Under the pieces are notes generated by a model. It was given only the letters and a program-made list of their open reading frames with translations, was not told where the DNA came from and did no database searches. From CAYJAD01 sp964370675 (lineage in GTDB: Bacteria > Desulfobacterota > Desulfovibrionia > Desulfovibrionales > Desulfovibrionaceae), in the NCBI GenBank assembly GCA_964370675.1, contig CAYJKC010000018.1, forward strand, positions 1 to 39,923: 39,923 nt of DNA. Direction: 5' to 3'. Of the stretch, positions 32,167 to 39,923 are shown in pieces; the stretch's first letter is position 1; every line of letters begins with the position of its first letter. A program made the translations under genes and the position numbers.

Positions 32167-33668
32167 TAATCTTGCATATTCACTCTAAAGGTTGCAAAGA
32201 CTTTATCTATGCGTACTGTGCCTGGAGAGGCATTGCGCATAGGCTTAACATGGCGAACCTCGGCACAAACAATTTCGGCACTAGGGCTATCTTTTTGCCA
32301 GCTTTTAATCACTGCGAGTTTAGCAGCTTCATTTAAAGTAGCGTGAGGAATTTCTTGCCCTGTAAAGTGGCGACGTATAATGCAGTGTGCCCCAGGACCA
32401 CCTTCCACATGCAACCATAAATCGTGCCCAGAAGCCATGCGTAATGCTGCCCAATTACCCTTTGCATCCTTACCACGCAAAATAACAAAGCCATCAACAC
32501 TTTGAAAAGACTCTACTCCTTTAGGCAAATCTAAAACATGCATAGATTTATAGCTGACTTTGCTTTTTAATTCTATGCTACCCGAAAGAGCGTCATCTAC
32601 TGTATTTTTTAAAAGCTGTAATTGATTGTGTAATTTTGTGCGCCGCTCTTCTAAAAATTGTAAACCGCGTCGCCCGCGTCCGGCTTTATGAAATAACATT
32701 TGCATATTTTCGCTAAGATTATAACGCGGATCAAGCTTAATAGTACCATAGCTTGGGCTTTCTATCAGTGAAAACTTTGTCTGCCCATCATATTGCCACA
32801 TAATATTTTGCAAGGCTAAACCTTGTTCTTGCATGGCTACCATACTTTTTAAACGTGATTCTTCATCTTGCAATTTTAATAATAAGCGCTCCAAGCGTGC
32901 CACTTCACGTTTGTGCGGTGCAGCTAAAACTTTGCGCGTATTTTGCGCCGCAACCCCAAGCACCAAGGCATCTCCATGAATACTTGTAGCCTCTATAGCA
33001 TCTTCAAAAATTACTTCTATACGCTCACCCATTAATTCTTTAGGTAAGGGCCAAGCTAAAATTTCAGCACTTTCATCTTGCCCATATACAAAGATATCGC
33101 CCCCACCCACTTCCAAATCACTTAAAAGACTTTGTTGCTCAAGCTCATCAAGGCATACTAAAACACGTCGTAAACTTGGGGTAAGCACTGGCCAAGTGCG
33201 CCAGTCTGCTTCATGTCCTTCTAAACTTGTAGGCCATGCAATATTGCTATCTTCCGGTGGTAAGTCAGGACACTTGTCAAGCAGCAAGGAAGGACCATCA
33301 CGCAAATCAAGTATGAGCCATGTTTCTGGATTTTGTGCTATACCATCACGCACATTAGAACTAAATAGCAATAATAATTTTCGATTAATCCAATCAACAG
33401 CACAAGAAACTACCCTACGTCCAGCACAATACTTGCGCATACGCATAGTGGGTGCAGAGGGAGCCTTGTCTACAGTAGGTCGATCTTTGGCAATATAAAG
33501 AAATGGATTGCGGCGTGAAGCCTTGAGCACAAGATGTTTCTTGGTTTTTTGGGCGTAAAAGCTAAATACATATACTCCATCAACCGGAGATTGTATTTTC
33601 TCTAAACGCGCTCCCATTAACAATGGTACTATGCACTGACTAAGTCTTCTAAATACGTGGGCATCCAT
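32166..33668 (-). CDS. rqcH: RqcH/NFACT-family ribosome quality control protein
   Basis: The 500-residue protein has an N-terminal NFACT-N domain starting MDAHVFRRLS, a central helical/coiled-coil region (about 250-360) and a C-terminal NFACT-R domain with GHDLWLHVEGGPGAHCIIR. Homologues bind 60S/50S subunits carrying stalled nascent chains and recruit tRNA-Ala to add alanine tails. The Asp-Arg motif (Asp97-Arg98 in B. subtilis RqcH) aligns with Asn95-Arg96 in DWINRKL here. The ATG at 33668 is preferred to a TTG two codons upstream. The ribosome site is poor. It converges on the DUF2325 gene with five bases between them. Confidence 0.85.
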   Translation of the reverse strand: MDAHVFRRLSQCIVPLLMGARLEKIQSPVDGVYVFSFYAQKTKKHLVLKASRRNPFLYIAKDRPTVDKAPSAPTMRMRKYCAGRRVVSCAVDWINRKLLLLFSSNVRDGIAQNPETWLILDLRDGPSLLLDKCPDLPPEDSNIAWPTSLEGHEADWRTWPVLTPSLRRVLVCLDELEQQSLLSDLEVGGGDIFVYGQDESAEILAWPLPKELMGERIEVIFEDAIEATSIHGDALVLGVAAQNTRKVLAAPHKREVARLERLLLKLQDEESRLKSMVAMQEQGLALQNIMWQYDGQTKFSLIESPSYGTIKLDPRYNLSENMQMLFHKAGRGRRGLQFLEERRTKLHNQLQLLKNTVDDALSGSIELKSKVSYKSMHVLDLPKGVESFQSVDGFVILRGKDAKGNWAALRMASGHDLWLHVEGGPGAHCIIRRHFTGQEIPHATLNEAAKLAVIKSWQKDSPSAEIVCAEVRHVKPMRNASPGTVRIDKVFATFRVNMQD

Positions 33669-33813
33669 AGGCAATACAACTAAAGCCCATTAGAGTTATT
33701 ACCAAAATAGTCATAACGTTCAATGATTATAAACACATTGCACAAAGCTGCAAGCCTATGGATTGACATACTAATTAATAGATTTATTAATTGCAAAACT
33801 CCTACACTATGAA

Positions 33814-34176
33814 TTATTCACCACGTAGATGTTCGTCTTCTTCTTGCCTGCTTTTGCAAGCTATGCAAAGCCTTGTAACAGGGCGTGCATTTAATCTTGG
33901 TACACCAATGTCATCACCGCATTCTTCGCAAACTCCGTAGCTTCCATCTTCCATACGCTGTAAAGCTGCTTGAATTTTGCGAATAAGTCTACGTTCTCTG
34001 TCACGAATGCGCAAAGTAAATGCACGGTCAGACTCAGCCGTGGCGCGATCAGCAGGGTCAGCAAAAACTTCGTTACTATCAGTTAATTCTTCTAAAGTAG
34101 AGTCGCCTTTCATTTGAGCTTCTTCAAGCATTTGTTGTAAAAGTGCGCGAAAATGTTCTATATCTTTCTGTTCCAT
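33814..34176 (-). CDS. dksA: DksA/TraR family transcription factor
   Basis: The 120-residue protein has two N-terminal helices forming a coiled coil with Asp40 and Asp43 at its tip (FADPADRA), the acidic tip residues of DksA. It also has a C-terminal four-cysteine zinc ribbon (Cys83, Cys86, Cys104, Cys107). DksA enters the RNA polymerase secondary channel and works with ppGpp. An upstream in-frame ATG at 34197 exists, but GGAGG lies 4 nt before the ATG at 34176, giving the start MEQKDIEHF. Confidence 0.92.
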   Translation of the reverse strand: MEQKDIEHFRALLQQMLEEAQMKGDSTLEELTDSNEVFADPADRATAESDRAFTLRIRDRERRLIRKIQAALQRMEDGSYGVCEECGDDIGVPRLNARPVTRLCIACKSRQEEDEHLRGE

Positions 34177-34291
34177 AAGTCCTCCATGCTCAAGCATGAA
34201 AATTGAATTTTAATCAAAGCATCTTATACTATTTTGAGCGTCTTGTAAAGAAATTACACCAAAACTACACACTAAAATTCATTATTAGTAT

Positions 34292-35398
34292 CTATATGTC
34301 ACTGCGCTTTTTTAAAGCAAGCTTTACTTCATCCCAACTTGGTTCGCCCCAATCATACTGACTTTCTCTGCTGGGCATAACTTCAACCTCATATTTTTTT
34401 TGTCCTTGTTTTACTGTAACCACTACTATCTCACCACTTTGTACAGCACGCGGTGAAAAAGAAGCCACAAAGCTTGCTGCATCTTTTATAATATTATTAT
34501 GCCAAGATTTAATTTGTCTACCAAGAGCTAAAGGTCCGGGGTAATTTCTTAACTTAAATGTTATATCAGATGGCTTTAGTAATTTCTCAAGCTCAGCATT
34601 GCTTTTTGCATCGCGCCCTATACAAAGCCAATAGCTATCTTGAAAATCTGCACTCCAATATTGCCTACCAGTATGAGCTAAAGTAAAGTCATTATGATCT
34701 GGTGTTTTTAAGTATAAAAATGCCTTGGCATAACGTGAGGCATTTTCTTGCTCAGTTAAGCGACACCCTCCAGCAGGGGTAGGGATGGGATCTACATTAT
34801 AATACTTTGCAAGCTTAAGCTGATCTTTACGACCACGCCCAGAAATAGAATGCAACTTAGTTCTGTCAACTAAGCCTGAAAGTTCTGCTCTACTAGGCTC
34901 TAGTAACAGAGCAGACAAAGGACGCAATAACATATCACCAAGCCCACTGTCACGCTTAATTACATTGAGCGTATCACGCCTTTGTGACATGGGTCTTTGC
35001 CCTAATACCTCACCAGAAATAACACATTGAACATCATAAAACTTTATAAATTCTAGCGTTTTATTCATCATTAAGATTTTACAATCAACACAAGGATTAA
35101 GCCATTTTCCAAATCCATTATTAGGTCCATCAACAATCATTTTAGCAAAATCTGCACCCACATCAACACCTTGCACATCAATATTATATTGCTTGCGCCA
35201 TAGCCCAAGCTCTTGCTCCTTTCCAAAAAATGGAGTCATAAAGTGCAGGCATTTTACATTAAGACCTTGCTCTTCAATAATTTTAACTGCAAGAATGCTA
35301 TCTAACCCACCCGAAAAAAGTGCTATGGCATCATATTTATTGTTCATAAAATGTTCATAAATGTCCTTTGCATTGAGGGCAAGCACTTTATGCATCAT
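34292..35398 (-). CDS. PP-loop ATP pyrophosphatase, predicted tRNA thiouridylase
   Basis: The 368-residue protein starts with a PP-loop SGGLDS (about 29-34), the AMP-forming ATP site of MnmA/ThiI-type enzymes, then NPCVDCKILM with a Cys-x-x-Cys pair, SGEVLGQRPMSQ and TPAGGCRLTEQE. It lacks a recognisable THUMP domain. C-terminal residues about 230-368 form a separate region of unclear fold. It probably adenylates a tRNA uridine for sulfur transfer and may use an iron-sulfur centre. It is often labelled an MnmA-like methyltransferase, but that name is not supported. No good ribosome site; two adjacent ATG codons are possible starts. Confidence 0.75.
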   Translation of the reverse strand: MMHKVLALNAKDIYEHFMNNKYDAIALFSGGLDSILAVKIIEEQGLNVKCLHFMTPFFGKEQELGLWRKQYNIDVQGVDVGADFAKMIVDGPNNGFGKWLNPCVDCKILMMNKTLEFIKFYDVQCVISGEVLGQRPMSQRRDTLNVIKRDSGLGDMLLRPLSALLLEPSRAELSGLVDRTKLHSISGRGRKDQLKLAKYYNVDPIPTPAGGCRLTEQENASRYAKAFLYLKTPDHNDFTLAHTGRQYWSADFQDSYWLCIGRDAKSNAELEKLLKPSDITFKLRNYPGPLALGRQIKSWHNNIIKDAASFVASFSPRAVQSGEIVVVTVKQGQKKYEVEVMPSRESQYDWGEPSWDEVKLALKKRSDI

Positions 35399-35506
35399 TT
35401 AACAACAAGTCTTAAAAAAGTGGGGTGTAAAATGCATACAAACTTAAGATTTTTAGCTTGTAGGTAATGCTTGCTTACTCTTGTTCCTTCTGCTAAATTT
35501 GACAGC

Positions 35507-35552
35507 TTGTATCTAAAAAAATTTCTTTATTAAAAAATTGCATGAGATACAA
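35507..35552. promoter_or_regulatory. Inverted repeat upstream of recA
   Basis: TTGTATCT (35507-35514) and AGATACAA (35545-35552) form a perfect 8-bp inverted repeat 30 bp apart. A TATAAT (35567-35572) follows at a plausible distance, so the second arm lies where a -35 would be. This may be a SOS-type operator of the recA promoter, but it is not a known LexA consensus. Confidence 0.4.
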
Positions 35553-35628
35553 AACATGTAACCGCATATAATATAAAATATTTTAAAATTTATGTTGTTT
35601 ATAGCAACAATGAATATGGAGAATTATT

Positions 35629-36711
35629 ATGGCAAAAAAATCTACTGCATCTGCGGAAAATGCTCGCTCTGAAGCTTTAAATACCGCCCTACACGCCATT
35701 GAGCGTAAATATGGTAAGGGCGCTGTTATGAAACTCTCCGACGATGCCCATGTTAATGTTCCGATAATTCCTACAGGCTCCATTGGGCTTGATCTTGCTC
35801 TTGGCATTGGTGGCATACCACGCGGGCGCGTAACTGAAATTTATGGCCCAGAGTCTTCAGGTAAAACAACTTTAACCTTGCATATTGTTGCTGAGTGTCA
35901 AAAACTTGGTGGAACTTGTGCTTTTATTGATGCTGAGCATGCTCTTGACATGTCTTATGCGCGTCGCTTAGGTGTTAACACTGATGATTTGCTTATTTCT
36001 CAGCCAGACTATGGCGAGCAAGCGCTTGAAATTGCTGATATGCTAGTGCGTTCTGGTGCAGTGGACTTAGTTATTATTGACTCCGTAGCAGCTCTTATTC
36101 CCCAAGCAGAACTTGAAGGAACCATGGGCGAATCACAAGTAGGCGGCCATGCTCGCCTTATGTCACACGCTTTACGAAAACTTACAGGAACAATTCATAA
36201 ATCGCGCACTTCTGTGATTTTTATTAACCAAATTCGCATGAAAATTGGTGTCACCGGTTATGGCAGCCCAGAAACAACTACCGGTGGTAATGCCTTGAAA
36301 TTCTACTCCTCAGTGCGCCTTGATATTAGACGCATCCAAACACTTAAAGATAAAGAAGAAGCCTTTGGTTCTAAAACAAGAGTGAAGGTTGTAAAAAACA
36401 AAGTTGCACCACCTTTCCGTAGCGCTACTTTTGACATTCTTTTTGGTCAAGGCATTTCACGTTCCGGAGAGCTTTTAGACCTTGGTATTGAAGCTAAAAT
36501 TGTAGAGCAAAGTGGATCTTGGTTTGCCTTTGGCTCAGAAAAACTAGGTCAAGGACGTGAAAAAGTGCGCGCCTTACTTGATGAAAACCTTGAACTTCGC
36601 ATGGCCATTGAAGAAAAAGTAACCGAACATCTAGGTATGAACCCCAAGGAATTTACCCCTTCTGAAGATGATTTGGATGAGGGAATAGGCATTGCTATAG
36701 ATGATGAATAA
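35629..36711 (+). CDS. recA: Recombinase RecA
   Basis: The 360-residue protein matches RecA: Walker A GPESSGKTT at about 73-81, VIIDSVAAL Walker B, the AELEGTMGESQVGGHARLMSHALRKL region of the L1 and nearby loops, and TTGGNALKF. It catalyses homologous strand exchange and LexA autocleavage. A GGAG ribosome site precedes the ATG. alaS follows 78 bp later with no terminator seen. Confidence 0.98.
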   Translation: MAKKSTASAENARSEALNTALHAIERKYGKGAVMKLSDDAHVNVPIIPTGSIGLDLALGIGGIPRGRVTEIYGPESSGKTTLTLHIVAECQKLGGTCAFIDAEHALDMSYARRLGVNTDDLLISQPDYGEQALEIADMLVRSGAVDLVIIDSVAALIPQAELEGTMGESQVGGHARLMSHALRKLTGTIHKSRTSVIFINQIRMKIGVTGYGSPETTTGGNALKFYSSVRLDIRRIQTLKDKEEAFGSKTRVKVVKNKVAPPFRSATFDILFGQGISRSGELLDLGIEAKIVEQSGSWFAFGSEKLGQGREKVRALLDENLELRMAIEEKVTEHLGMNPKEFTPSEDDLDEGIGIAIDDE

Positions 36712-36789
36712 TTTTTAAGCTTAAATTGTTTGGGCTTAATGCCTAGATTAACTAAGCTTAATTAAGGATTAATTGCATAAGGATTTAAT

Positions 36790-39471
36790 ATGCTAACAGC
36801 CAAAGAAATAAGACAAAAGTTTTTAGAATACTTTAAGAATGTTGAACATGAAGTAGTGCATTCTTCACCATTAATTCCACGCAATGACCCTACATTGCTT
36901 TTTGCTAACTCCGGTATGGTGCAATTTAAATCACTATTTTTGGGTGAAGAAAAACGCCACTATGTTCGTGCAACAACAGCTCAAAAATGTTTACGCGTTT
37001 CTGGTAAGCACAATGATCTTGAAAACGTTGGGCGTACAGCAAGGCATCATACTTTTTTTGAAATGCTTGGCAATTTTTCCTTTGGTGATTATTTCAAAGA
37101 AAAAGCCATTGGTTACGCTTGGGATTTTGTAACTAATGAGCTTAAGCTTAAAAAAGAACAGCTCTATGTGACAGTTTTTCGCGAAGACGACGAAGCCTTT
37201 GAACTATGGCAAAAAGTAACTGGCATTGCTGCTGAGCGCATCTTCCGCCTAGATGAAAAAGATAATTTTTGGGTCATGGGTGACACTGGTCCTTGTGGTC
37301 CCTGCTCTGAAATATATATTGACCAAGGTGCCGATATGGCATGCGGAGAAAATTGTGGCATTGGAAAATGTGATTGTGATCGCTTTTTAGAAATTTGGAA
37401 TTTGGTTTTCATGCAATACGACCAACCTGGTGACGGCACTAAGGTTCCTCTGTCACGACCTAGCATTGATACAGGCATGGGACTTGAACGTGTTGCGGCT
37501 GTTTGTCAGGGTAAACGCTCCAATTTTGACTGCGATCTTTTTCAAGATATTATTCAATATGCCGCAAGCCTAGCTGGTGTTACCTATTCATTTAGCGCGC
37601 CAGACACCAATGATGTTGATACGTCTTTACGCGTTATTGCAGACCATAGCCGTGCTGCTGCTTTTTTAATTGCGGACGGTACATTGCCATCTAATGAAGG
37701 CCGTGGTTATGTGCTACGCCGCCTTTTGCGCCGTGCCCTACGCTTTGGTACCTTAATGGGTCTTAATGAGCCGTTCTTATATAAAACTGCTTCTAAAGTT
37801 GCTACTATCATGGGTGAAGATTATCCAGAGCTTGCTGAAAGCCATGACTTTATTAAAAGGGTTGTGCGTGAGGAAGAAGAACGCTTCTCACTAACTTTAG
37901 AAAAAGGCTTGCACTTACTTGAGGACGAGCTTAAGCGCATGCAAGGTGAACAAAAACAAGTAATTTCTGGTGAAATTTGCTTTAAACTTTATGACACATT
38001 TGGCTTTCCCATTGATATTGTAAATGATATTGCAGAAAAACGCCAATTCCACGTAGATGCTGATGGCTTTGCTTCTTGTATGCAAGAGCAAAAAGACCGT
38101 GCGCGTGCAGCCCAAAAAAGTTCTGGTTTACTAGGTGCAGATGGGCAGGAAATAACTGCTTTATTTGCTGCCTTGCATAATGAAGGTATACACTCTGAAT
38201 TTGTTGGATACACTGAACTTATTGCCAGTTCACGCATTGTGGCTCTTTTAGATAAAAGTGGGCTTAGCACCGAAGAGTTAAAAGATGGGCAAGAAGGCTT
38301 TGTTATCACAGGACGCACTCCATTTTATGGAGCTTCAGGCGGACAAATGGGTGACCTTGGGCATATGAATACACCCTATGGTAAAGCTCTTGTTTTAGAT
38401 ACATTAAAGCCATTTAGTGATCTAACTGTGCACTGTGTAAAAATTAGCGAAGGAGCGCTCTTACTTGACCATGAAGTGGAGCTTCAAGTTACTACCGACG
38501 ACCGTAAAGCTTCTGCCAGAAATCATACTTGCACTCATTTACTTCATGCCTCATTAAGACGCATTCTTGGTAGCCATGTGCAACAAGCTGGATCATTGGT
38601 GGATTGTCACCGCTTACGCTTTGATTTTAGTCATATTTCCGGTCTAAGCCAAGATGAACTTCTTGCCATAGAACGTGATGTAAATCGTGCTATACTTGCT
38701 AACTATCCTGTCACTGCTGAGAGTAAAAGCCATGAGCAAGCCATTAAAGACGGCGCTATTGCTCTTTTTGGTGAAAAATATGGCGAAACTGTGCGCGTAT
38801 TAAGCATTGGTGATAATGATTGCAAAGAATCCGTTGAACTATGCGGAGGTACACACCTTGAGCGTACCGGCGAAGCTGGTTGTTTTTGCATTATTTCTGA
38901 AGCTGGTGTTGCCGCTGGCACAAGACGCATTGAAGCTGTTACTGGCTGGCAAGCCTTAGCTTATATGCAAAATCAACGTGCAGAACTACATGAAATAGCA
39001 CACCACCTCAAAGCGAAATCTGGTGAAGTTGTGACTCGCCTGGAAGCTTTGCAAGCTGAAAACAAAAAACTTCGCAAAGATTTAGAAAAATCTGCCCATA
39101 TGGCTGCCACTGATCAAGCCAAGGACATTATGTCTAAATGCGAAGAGATAAATAATATTAAATTTTTAGCTACATCGGTGGGCAATATGTCCATAAAAAC
39201 TTTGCGTGAGCTTATGGACGATGTGCGCTCCAAATTAGCTTCGGGTATTGCATGCCTTGTGGCTATAGAAGATGAAAAAGTTAGCATGATTATTTATGTT
39301 TCTAAAGACCTACACCCAAGAACCACTGCCCCTACTCTTATTAAGGAAGCAGCAACATTCATAGGTGGTTCAGGCGGTGGTAGACCAGATATGGCCCAAG
39401 CCGGTGGCACCAATGCCCAAGGGATTGAACAGGCTTTAGCAAAACTTAAAGAGTTAATTCAAAATATATAA
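36790..39471 (+). CDS. alaS: Alanyl-tRNA synthetase
   Basis: The 893-residue enzyme is full length and shows the class II catalytic domain (HHTFFEMLGNFSFGDYF, TGMGLERVAA), the editing domain with the HTCTHLLHASL zinc motif and the ELCGGTHLERTGE signature, and the C-terminal C-Ala domain ending GGSGGGRPDMAQAGG. It charges tRNA-Ala. An AAGGA site precedes the ATG. The RqcH homologue encoded in this window would use the alanyl-tRNA it makes. Confidence 0.98.
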   Translation: MLTAKEIRQKFLEYFKNVEHEVVHSSPLIPRNDPTLLFANSGMVQFKSLFLGEEKRHYVRATTAQKCLRVSGKHNDLENVGRTARHHTFFEMLGNFSFGDYFKEKAIGYAWDFVTNELKLKKEQLYVTVFREDDEAFELWQKVTGIAAERIFRLDEKDNFWVMGDTGPCGPCSEIYIDQGADMACGENCGIGKCDCDRFLEIWNLVFMQYDQPGDGTKVPLSRPSIDTGMGLERVAAVCQGKRSNFDCDLFQDIIQYAASLAGVTYSFSAPDTNDVDTSLRVIADHSRAAAFLIADGTLPSNEGRGYVLRRLLRRALRFGTLMGLNEPFLYKTASKVATIMGEDYPELAESHDFIKRVVREEEERFSLTLEKGLHLLEDELKRMQGEQKQVISGEICFKLYDTFGFPIDIVNDIAEKRQFHVDADGFASCMQEQKDRARAAQKSSGLLGADGQEITALFAALHNEGIHSEFVGYTELIASSRIVALLDKSGLSTEELKDGQEGFVITGRTPFYGASGGQMGDLGHMNTPYGKALVLDTLKPFSDLTVHCVKISEGALLLDHEVELQVTTDDRKASARNHTCTHLLHASLRRILGSHVQQAGSLVDCHRLRFDFSHISGLSQDELLAIERDVNRAILANYPVTAESKSHEQAIKDGAIALFGEKYGETVRVLSIGDNDCKESVELCGGTHLERTGEAGCFCIISEAGVAAGTRRIEAVTGWQALAYMQNQRAELHEIAHHLKAKSGEVVTRLEALQAENKKLRKDLEKSAHMAATDQAKDIMSKCEEINNIKFLATSVGNMSIKTLRELMDDVRSKLASGIACLVAIEDEKVSMIIYVSKDLHPRTTAPTLIKEAATFIGGSGGGRPDMAQAGGTNAQGIEQALAKLKELIQNI

Positions 39472-39497
39472 AACTATTCAAACATGGAGAATTATTT

Positions 39498-39923
39498 ATG
39501 ATTGGCATTTCAAAACTATATTGCGGACAAGTAGAACCATCTGATGCTTTGCGTTATGGACGTAAATCAGGTCAACTACCATCACATCTACTACAATTTG
39601 CAGAGGATAAAAAGCCTGTGGTGGTTTGGAATATGACTCGCCGCTGTAATCTAAAATGTGTGCATTGTTACGCAAAAGCTGTTGAAGTTGACGGTAAGGA
39701 TGATATTTCCACCGAACAAGCTAAAGCCATGATTAATGATTTAGCAGCATATGGCTCACCAGTAATGTTATTTTCCGGTGGAGAACCATTAGTACGCAAA
39801 GACCTGGTAGAACTAGCTAATCATGCCACCAGCAAGGGTATGCGTGCCGTTATTTCCACTAACGGTACTTTAATCACTAAAGAAAAAGCCAAAGAACTTA
39901 AAGAAGTTGGCTTATCATATGTG
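39498..39923 (+). CDS. ahbC: AhbC-type radical SAM haem biosynthesis protein (3' end outside window)
   Basis: Only the first 142 residues are seen; the frame runs off the window. The start MIGISKLYCGQ, then NMTRRCNLKCVHCYAKAVE with the radical SAM C-x3-C-x2-C, and FSGGEPLVRKDL fit AhbC, the enzyme that converts 12,18-didecarboxysirohaem to Fe-coproporphyrin III in the sirohaem-dependent haem route of sulfate reducers and archaea. It lies 27 bp after alaS with a GGAG site. A related SPASM-type radical SAM protein cannot be excluded from this fragment. Confidence 0.85.
   Translation, partial: MIGISKLYCGQVEPSDALRYGRKSGQLPSHLLQFAEDKKPVVVWNMTRRCNLKCVHCYAKAVEVDGKDDISTEQAKAMINDLAAYGSPVMLFSGGEPLVRKDLVELANHATSKGMRAVISTNGTLITKEKAKELKEVGLSYV

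Overview
The window is an AT-rich stretch of bacterial chromosome, most likely from a Desulfovibrionales-type sulfate reducer. This is inferred from the gene repertoire: an AhbC-type radical SAM haem-biosynthesis gene after alaS, glpX, a short DksA, NikR next to folE2, and Tm-1/UPF0261 genes around a Liv-type transporter. No rRNA or other taxonomic marker is present, so the assignment is tentative. Most genes have clear Shine-Dalgarno sequences, and several starts were moved on that basis.

Left end (1-2349): the C-terminus of an RloB-like protein (an abortive-infection-linked family) is followed by about 600 bp without a gene. That stretch ends in a tRNA-Ser-like 3' fragment and a strong terminator, which looks like the edge of an integrated element. 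A DUF1848 gene with a C-terminal CX3CX2C cysteine cluster follows. Signalling block (2350-7594): a soluble triple-PAS hybrid histidine kinase, then, on the minus strand, a YgiW/QseB/QseC-like set (periplasmic OB-fold protein, OmpR-type regulator, membrane kinase). The range 7595-11147 holds a sparse AT-rich gap, a cysteine-rich mini-protein, a double-hotdog thioesterase, a tRNA-Lys with textbook promoter and terminator, a secreted protein of unknown function, and glpX. The range 11441-13363 is a compact minus-strand operon: methyltransferase, NikR, FolE2.

13652-23278 is a plus-strand run: cvpA, mazG, two GT-C-like membrane proteins, a polyprenyl-phosphate-type GT2, an AsnB-type amidotransferase, a GtrA flippase-like protein and a Tim44-domain protein. 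The middle five genes look like a periplasmic glycan-decoration pathway. 23345-30194 is a minus-strand operon in which the two halves of a Tm-1-like protein (UPF0261 and the TIM-barrel PEP-hydrolase-like domain) bracket a complete branched-chain-amino-acid-type ABC transporter. This is the most interesting metabolic unit in the window, and its substrate is unknown.

30504-39923 holds an AI-2E-type permease, a DUF2325 protein with a Fur-like operator over its promoter, an RqcH/NFACT protein, a DksA-like regulator, a PP-loop tRNA-thiolase-like protein, recA, alaS and the start of ahbC. The genes here are mostly housekeeping. The points of interest are the Fur-like site, a hairpin shared by two convergent genes, and an Asp-to-Asn difference in the RqcH Asp-Arg motif.
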